NCBI GenBank assembly: GCA_031761405.1
Contig: JASEVX010000007.1
Span: 27,802,859-27,866,858 of the forward strand
Length of the DNA stretch: 64,000 bases
From: Serripes groenlandicus
Taxonomy: Eukaryota; Mollusca; Bivalvia; Cardiida; Cardiidae
Direction of reading: 5' to 3'
Shown: piece after piece, positions 60,601-64,000 of the stretch
Position numbering within the stretch: position 1 is the first letter of the stretch
Layout of the letters: every line of letters starts with the position of its first letter
The notes under the pieces: generated by a model
What the model saw: only the letters and a program-made list of their open reading frames with translations
Databases searched by the model: none
Told to the model about the DNA's origin: nothing
Made by a program: the position numbers and the translations under genes

Positions 60601-63524
60601 AAGGTAATTTTAATAGTTTTACAAAACAGGTAAAAAACTGATTAACCACCTTTGAAAAACATGAATAACAGTTGAACACATCTTCAATATTGATATCAAA
60701 TATCTGTTTCTAATACCATTAACAAGCACTTGTATTGAATTAACTCTGCCACCAAATCTGAAAGTACTTGAACAACTGTTGAATACAGTGTTCAATATTG
60801 ATATCAAATATCTGTACCCAATATCTTTAGCAAGCAATTGTTTTGAATTAACTCAAGCCACTGAATCCGAAAGTACTTTGAATAACTATTGAACACAATC
60901 TTCAATATTGATCATTTAATGTTTGCAAAAATAAGGAATTGAGCATAAAAGATGCTGCGACTTTTGATTTTGGGAAAAAATAGAGATTCTCTAAATTTAT
61001 GTTTATCAATCTGATATCTTTGGTCTTCTCTACCTGCATTATTACAAACTTGAAGCATCGAGATAATAGGTAGTAAAATGTAAATTTCAGTAAGAATTAG
61101 AAAAATTATCCACCAGAGGTTTCACACATTATTTCAATCATGGACAGGGCTATATATATAAAATATAGATTAACAAACATACCTAAAATTCCTCTTCCTC
61201 TCCCTGGACCACCTGGTCCTCCCATAAAACCCATAGGTCCCATCCCTCCCATTCCTCGACCAACAGGGTGATCGGGCATACCCCGCATGCCTGCAGGCCT
61301 GAAGCTTGGAGGGAATGGAGGGCCGTGGTGATAAGGCCCTGGACCCATTGGATAACTCGGATAGAGAGGTACCGGCAAATATGGCTTGGCAAATTCAAAC
61401 TGGAGATTTTCCATGAGGGCTTGCCTCAACCTTTCAACCCGTAACACCTGTTCTACCTGAAATCAGAAAAATGAATTAATAGAAGGAACAATAAGGACTA
61501 AAACTTGGGTAGCCCTTTCCCATAAACAGATGCAATTTAATTTAATTTTGCCAAAATGTTTTCATTTTATTTATTAGTATGATCTGATCCCCCACAAACA
61601 CACAACAAAAGACAAATTTGACCTTGAGTTTTGACTCAAAATCAATAGCGATTTTTCTTGGGTCATAATAATGATTTAAGTGACACAATAATAGTGTGTA
61701 TTGTCAAAACTTAACCCTTTCCGTCATACGACAATTCTGCAGCAGACGACTTTGAACATATTTCGTCAAAAGATGGAAAATCTCTATAATTGAATGGATA
61801 ACCTATGACTAAAAGTGGAAAACATTGTAGCAAAAGGAGAAATTGCTCGTTTTGAGCAATTTCTTCTTTTGTCACTATGTTTTCAAAAAGCTGTCTGCTG
61901 CAGAGGCGTCAGAAAGCGCCTATATGAGGGAAAGGGTTAAAAGATGAATGACATGACTACAGCAAACCAGTATCCCTACCTCACCTTCATTGGTGGGCGT
62001 AAAATATCTGTATATTACATAGACGAGCTAGTTCAAATCGTCAGTTTCGGAAATTGCACCAAACTTTCAATTCAAATAAAATCAGAATTTTATTGATGTC
62101 CACATTATTACGCATCTTCCAACATTTTAAAGCAAACAAACTCATATGTTTTACCAGAGAAAGGGTAAATCAGCAATTTTATCAGAGCCCTAAATATGGG
62201 GCTACTTTCAAGTTCATAAACAAAATTTTACCTGCAAACCATATATTGAAGACATGTATTTTAAAAATATTGTGACAAAAGGAAAATTTACTCGAATTGA
62301 GCCATTTCAAAAGATGTCTGCTGCATGTGGAAACGGGTTAATGAGAAATAGACCAGTTAATCCCTCCAAACTAGGCAAGAGACAATTTTACTAGAAAAGC
62401 AGAGAACCAACCTGTCCATCACACATATCTATCAAAGGTGTATGGTTGTTGGCTTTCAGCAATTTGAAGTGAAAGAGTTTCCCATCAAAGAATTGCCAGG
62501 GGCACACCATATTCCAGGGTATTGGAGAACCACACACATCATTGGCAAACATCGCTGTCTCCACGCCTGCCATAAACAGGCCCGCTAATGCAACACCGCG
62601 TGGCTTAACAGATGGGAGCTGCAATCATAAAACATGTTTGCTTTTTATCATGGATGATCAGTAGATCTGTCTTGCAAACGCATTGTAAAGAACTAAATAA
62701 TAAAAAATTTCATGATAAATGATTTGTTGGTTTAAATGGTGTTTTACACCATTTAAACAGTATTTCAATTATATCACAGCTTTTCCTGGGTAATTCACAA
62801 CCCGAATCAAGGGACACTCACTCGGTAAAAAAACATCCAACTGAAATTCCTGAACATTACTGACAGATCAAATGACATGGGGAGTCCTATATACCCTTCC
62901 AAACTTTCTTCTATGGAATAAATGCTCTCTATGTAAAATTAGCTCAAAATATCTTCACAGCAATCGAATACTCTAGATATCCAACAACGTCAGACGTACA
63001 AAAGGTTTTGACCCATCCTCTAAATCATCAGGAGATGAGAGGAAAAAGCACATCTTAATTCATTTCCTATATACAGATTTAATTGGACAAATCTGCATCA
63101 GAAGACTTGACAACATTGGGTCAAAATGAGAAATCATTCATAATGAGCAATTTCTCTATTTGTCACAATGTTTTAATCTCTATTCAATAATCCTACTTTC
63201 ATATAATAAAAGAAATCCATATTTTTGACAAGATGTTTTCAAAGTTACCTGCTGTAGATTTATCATATGTGGGCAGGTACACATGTGTGAAAGTTTTTAA
63301 TTGGAAAGCTGTCTACATGCTTGTAAAATACTCTTAACACTTAAACACAAAGAACAATAAAGCAACAATAAGTTCAAGTCAGTGAACTTGAGTTTTAAGT
63401 TTTATAGATATATACCTTGAGATCCTGCATGGTTTGAACATCATGTAACAATGGTGAAACACTCATGGCTAAGAATGCATCTAATTCATGTCTCTGTAGA
63501 ATTTTACCAAAATACAACATGTAC
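48446..63524 (-). CDS. FAM120A: FAM120A/B/C-family protein (PPAR-gamma coactivator-like), C-terminal part, seven exons
   Basis: The FAM120 family has an XPG-like N-terminal fold and an RGG-rich C-terminal half that binds RNA; human FAM120A also scaffolds Src kinases and PI3K. Exons on the minus strand are 63416-63524, 62412-62618, 61183-61456, 55230-55380, 51008-51134, 49041-49180 and 48446-48650. They total 1213 nt, about 404 codons, in consistent phase, ending with TAG. Recognised segments are LQRHELDAFLAMSVSPLLH, GLFMAGVETAMFANDVCGSP, CPWQFFDGKLFHFKLLKA, TPLIDMCDGQ, a Pro/Gly/Met-rich RG region, GGQLEIAGVVVGSW, more RG repeats, a lysine-rich stretch and an acidic EEA-repeat tail. The first visible exon begins inside a codon, so the N-terminal exons lie beyond 64000. 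Family assignment is firm; choice between A, B and C is not meaningful for an invertebrate single ortholog. Confidence 0.93.
49041..49180 (-). CDS. FAM120A: FAM120 exon (sixth visible), basic segment
   Basis: Encodes ERAFFARPPRAVVRGIRRPK followed by a lysine-rich KPKSTPKKKATKAPKGRG run. Acceptor cttacag, donor GTAAGT. Confidence 0.88.
49548..50105 (+). mobile_element. HINE-like cassette with GGGGCCATAACTCATT units
   Basis: Units contain GGGGC(C/A)ATAACTCATT, CAACACGCCGACAATATGCA and GACCAAGGGTTGCTGAG. Ends GACGGACTGACGGACGG, then hairpin CGGCacGCCG and GGGGACTAA. Confidence 0.55.
50106..50690 (+). mobile_element. second cassette of the same type, split by a SINE
   Basis: Resumes after the SINE with GGCATAAATCATTCTTGTG, two more units, GACGGACCGACCG and a terminal hairpin CCCCCATATAC...TATCTGGGGG. 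Confidence 0.55.
50150..50347 (-). mobile_element. tRNA-derived SINE with a B-box deletion
   Basis: Target-site duplication CACAACTAGGCTTGG (50135-50149 and 50348-50362). Otherwise like the 45.6 kb copy but lacking 26 bp after GGGGATCG, which removes part of the B box. Confidence 0.9.
51008..51134 (-). CDS. FAM120A: FAM120 exon (fifth visible), RGG/methionine-rich
   Basis: Encodes RGGGRGMMFRGMNRPYGMPP and MRGGRGMPMPFYRIP. Acceptor ctttcacag, donor GTAAGT. The phase joins cleanly to both neighbours. Confidence 0.9.
51585..51795 (-). mobile_element. degenerate TTAA-MITE
   Basis: TTAACCCTTTCCCACATACA left, TTCTGCAGCAGACGCC, hairpin GAAATTGCTTGTTTAGAGC. Right end lost. Confidence 0.65.
51915..52500 (+). 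mobile_element. decayed GGCC-type cassette
   Basis: Three to four units with CCAATCAACATGGCTTGAAG, GGGTCACCCAAGG and GCCCCGCCCCCTGG, in the same order as at 18 kb. Confidence 0.6.
52976..53203 (-). mobile_element. TTAA-MITE, young subfamily
   Basis: TTAACCCTTTCCCTCATACA left, ATGAGGGAAAGGGTTAA right. Confidence 0.92.
53217..54155. mobile_element. cassette with about 4.5 tandem units of about 170-180 bp
   Basis: Starts ACAAGAGTACCGCAAACGG. Units carry GAGATATGGAGCGGACACG, CTTTGACCTTCAAGCGTGAC, CCCTATATTGTCGAGACGC and GTTTCATGAAAATCCTTCAA. Ends with (GACA)n and the hairpin CCCCTGTATACAGGGG. A long minus-strand reading frame (53399-54217) is a by-product of the units being multiples of three in length. 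Confidence 0.75.
54156..55205. mobile_element. higher-order tandem array, about 150-bp units in alternating types
   Basis: Seven units of AAGTCCAAAAAGGGGCATAA ... GAACTTGATCTGTGAC ... GTGCGGAAAAC. Units with CACTACAAAGCCTAAT alternate with units carrying TGATTACAAAGCCATAT. Ends GGACGGACGGAGGGACGG and hairpin GACCGTTTTTaaAAAACGGTC. Confidence 0.75.
55230..55380 (-). CDS. FAM120A: FAM120 exon (fourth visible)
   Basis: Encodes GQAPVDVRGGQLEIAGVVVG, then SSSRGGRGMNNLTPKVMSVG. GGKLEIAGTVVGHW is the human counterpart. A tandem-repeat cassette ends about 25 bp from the donor (GTAAAT). Confidence 0.92.
55539..56110 (+). mobile_element. GGCC-type cassette inserted in a MITE
   Basis: Begins ACAAGAGGGCCAAGATGGCC and TTGATCACCTGA, ends CTCAGGTGATCAA: subterminal inverted repeats. 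Few tandem units remain. Confidence 0.6.
56121..56352 (-). mobile_element. TTAA-MITE, youngest layer of the nest
   Basis: TTAACCCTTTCCCTCATACG left, AGGGAAAGAGGGTTAA right. Confidence 0.9.
56460..56530. mobile_element. foldback FB3, short palindrome
   Basis: AAATCCTATATTGTG ... CACAATATAGGGTTTTTGAG: inverted arms of about 17 bp. Confidence 0.5.
56535..56705 (+). mobile_element. degenerate TTAA-MITE
   Basis: CTTACCCACATACAAACCCT, CACCTCTGCATCAGGCAAC and CAGTCTGCTACATATTTTG. Confidence 0.5.
57025..57238 (-). mobile_element. TTAA-MITE, first of a pair sharing one TTAA
   Basis: TTAACCCTTTCTGACAATTG left, GTGTGAAAGGGTTAA right; diverged. Confidence 0.75.
57235..57462 (+). mobile_element. TTAA-MITE, second of a pair sharing one TTAA
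   Basis: TTAACCTTTTCCATCATATA left, GGTGTGAAAGGGTTAA right; young-subfamily interior. Confidence 0.88.
57506..57735 (-). mobile_element. TTAA-MITE, young subfamily
   Basis: TTAACCCTTTCCCTCATACA left, GAGGGAAAGGGTTAA right. Confidence 0.92.
57925..58510 (+). mobile_element. decayed GGCC-type cassette
   Basis: GGCCATGTTTTTCGACCAAG, CTCACCAAGGAAC, CCAATCATCATGG units, ending CAACTGCAGCTAAAAACC, a decayed form of the 19.08 kb terminus. Confidence 0.55.
58708..59058 (+). mobile_element. GGCC-type cassette, short
   Basis: Starts ACAAAAGGGCCATGATGGCC, TATTGCTCACCTGAG, then two units. Confidence 0.55.
59059..59830 (+). mobile_element. ACAAGAGCTGTTG cassette with about 190-bp units
   Basis: Starts ACAAGAGCTGTTGTAGGACA and GCTCACTGGACTATTTC. 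Three units share AACCAGAATTTCT, GATAATTTGCAGGATAG and TTGTATAAAGTTTCA. The last 230 bp switch to GGCC-type sequence. Confidence 0.55.
60070..60240. mobile_element. foldback FB3, palindromic copy
   Basis: CATGTTGTGGTTACTCAAAG-GAATTGTCT and AGACAATTC-TTTTGAGTACCCACAACAT are inverted arms. The right flank GGTTTGAGGGTCATATAAGG matches the 29.97 kb copy inverted. Confidence 0.65.
60672..60915. repeat. tandem repeat, about 108-bp period, 2.3 copies
   Basis: TTGAACACATCTTCAATATT at 60672 recurs in altered form at 60779 and 60889. GATATCAAATATCTGT, TTGAATTAACTC and GAAAGTACTT recur in register. Confidence 0.8.
61183..61456 (-). CDS. FAM120A: FAM120 exon (third visible), Pro/Gly/Met-rich RG segment
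   Basis: Starts VEQVLRVERLRQALMENLQF (an amphipathic helix), then a proline- and tyrosine-rich stretch and repeated GMGGMGP/GGPGRGRG. This is low-complexity, RNA-binding-type sequence. Donor GTATGT. Confidence 0.92.
61711..61940 (-). mobile_element. TTAA-MITE, young subfamily
   Basis: TTAACCCTTTCCGTCATACG left, ATGAGGGAAAGGGTTAA right. Perfect core hairpin. Confidence 0.92.
62250..62342 (-). mobile_element. MITE fragment
   Basis: AAAATATTGTGACAAAAGG, ACTCGAATTGAGCC hairpin, GTCTGCTGCATGTGG and GGGTTAA. Confidence 0.55.
62412..62618 (-). CDS. FAM120A: FAM120 exon (second visible)
   Basis: 69 codons in phase 0. LPSVKPRGVALAGLFMAG, FANDVCGSPIPWNMVCPW and TPLIDMCDGQ are the best-conserved blocks of the family in this window. 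Donor GTTGGT. Confidence 0.94.
62720..62830 (-). mobile_element. SINE tail fragment
   Basis: GTTTTACACCATTTAAACAG, TTTCAATTATATCACAGC and TTTCCTGGGTAATTCAC. Confidence 0.45.
63080..63290 (+). mobile_element. degenerate MITE
   Basis: CAAATCTGCATCAGAAGAC, CATAATGAGCAATTTCTC, CACAATGTTTTAATCTC and ACCTGCTGTAGATTTATC. Confidence 0.5.
63416..63524 (-). CDS. FAM120A: FAM120 exon (first visible)
   Basis: Encodes YMLYFGKILQRHELDAFLAM through VQTMQDLK after a gaacag acceptor. It begins with the last base of a split codon. Donor GTATAT. Confidence 0.9.
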
Positions 63525-63589
63525 CTGTTCAAAAATAAATATTACATGAGTGATAAGAATCAAATCATACAGATCTGTTTGAAAAGGGC

Positions 63590-63787
63590 TTTTAAAACTC
63601 TTTCCAACAAACCCCTGCAGACGACAATTTGTTGTAAACATTGTGGCAACAATATGTATGGACCAAACAAAACAAGCAATTTCTCCTTTTTCCACAATGT
63701 TTTCCACTTTTAGGTTATCCATTCAATTATAGAGATTTTCTATTTTTTGACAAAATATGTTCAAAGTCGTATGAGGGAAAGGGTTAA
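63590..63787 (+). mobile_element. TTAA-MITE, diverged left end
   Basis: AACTCTTTCCAACAAACCCC left, CGTATGAGGGAAAGGGTTAA right. Lies 66 bp upstream of a FAM120A exon. Confidence 0.7.
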
Positions 63788-64000
63788 TGAAAGAAAAAAT
63801 ATCGAATAAGGTTGAAAGTATTTAGGTAAAAGCTATAGCTCATTATGAAAAAATTCTTCTTTTGCCACAATGTTATTGCTATTCATATTTAACAGTTATT
63901 CTATATATCACGATACTCACATTCTTAAATCTTTTCCTGATACAAACTACTTTCTTTGTCTCTCTGTAGCAGTTTTGTTTTATTGGGGTTTTTATGTCGT

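Noticed and set aside
61183..61398. Alternative minus-strand frame in the RG-rich exon
   Set aside because: The frame that joins neighbouring exons and matches FAM120 is the other one.

Overview
This is a eukaryotic, intron-rich, AT-rich window that looks like a mollusc, most likely a bivalve. The evidence is three conserved animal genes split by GT-AG introns, tRNA-derived SINEs, and many short tandem-repeat cassettes of the kind that are abundant in bivalve genomes. Species is not determined. No bacterial, viral or organellar genes were seen.

Genes. (1) RAB7 (late-endosomal small GTPase), minus strand, 14835-21227: four coding exons that join without a break into 206 aa with all GTPase boxes and a C-terminal Cys-Ser-Cys. 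(2) EEF1AKMT2/METTL10 (eEF1A lysine methyltransferase), plus strand, 26340-34660: six coding exons that join into 231 aa. RAB7 and EEF1AKMT2 are divergent, and the repeat-poor stretch at 25.5-26.3 kb probably holds the promoter(s). (3) The C-terminal half of a FAM120A/B/C-type protein (constitutive coactivator of PPAR-gamma-like), minus strand, 48446-63524: seven exons, with the N-terminal part beyond the right edge. One possible isolated exon lies at 514-648 (minus). The three genes have no evident shared pathway.

Layout. 0-14.8 kb: no confident gene; SINEs, foldback elements and MITEs. 14.8-26.3 kb: RAB7 with repeat-filled introns. 26.3-34.7 kb: EEF1AKMT2. 34.7-48.4 kb: intergenic between the convergent EEF1AKMT2 and FAM120A. 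48.4-64 kb: FAM120A with long tandem-repeat cassettes in its introns.

The dominant feature is one family of roughly 220-bp palindromic elements bounded by TTAA + CCCTTTCCC ... GGGAAAGGG + TTAA. More than 50 full, nested or decayed copies occur in 64 kb. TTAA target sites and CCC-starting termini point to piggyBac-type MITEs. Nested copies, an apparent empty site, two copies sharing one TTAA, a duplicated locus with the element in opposite orientations, and a three-layer nest give a readable insertion history. Other repeats are modular tRNA-SINEs (different heads and tails recombined, several with clear target-site duplications), Helitron/HINE-like cassettes with central tandem arrays and terminal hairpins, and two further foldback families.
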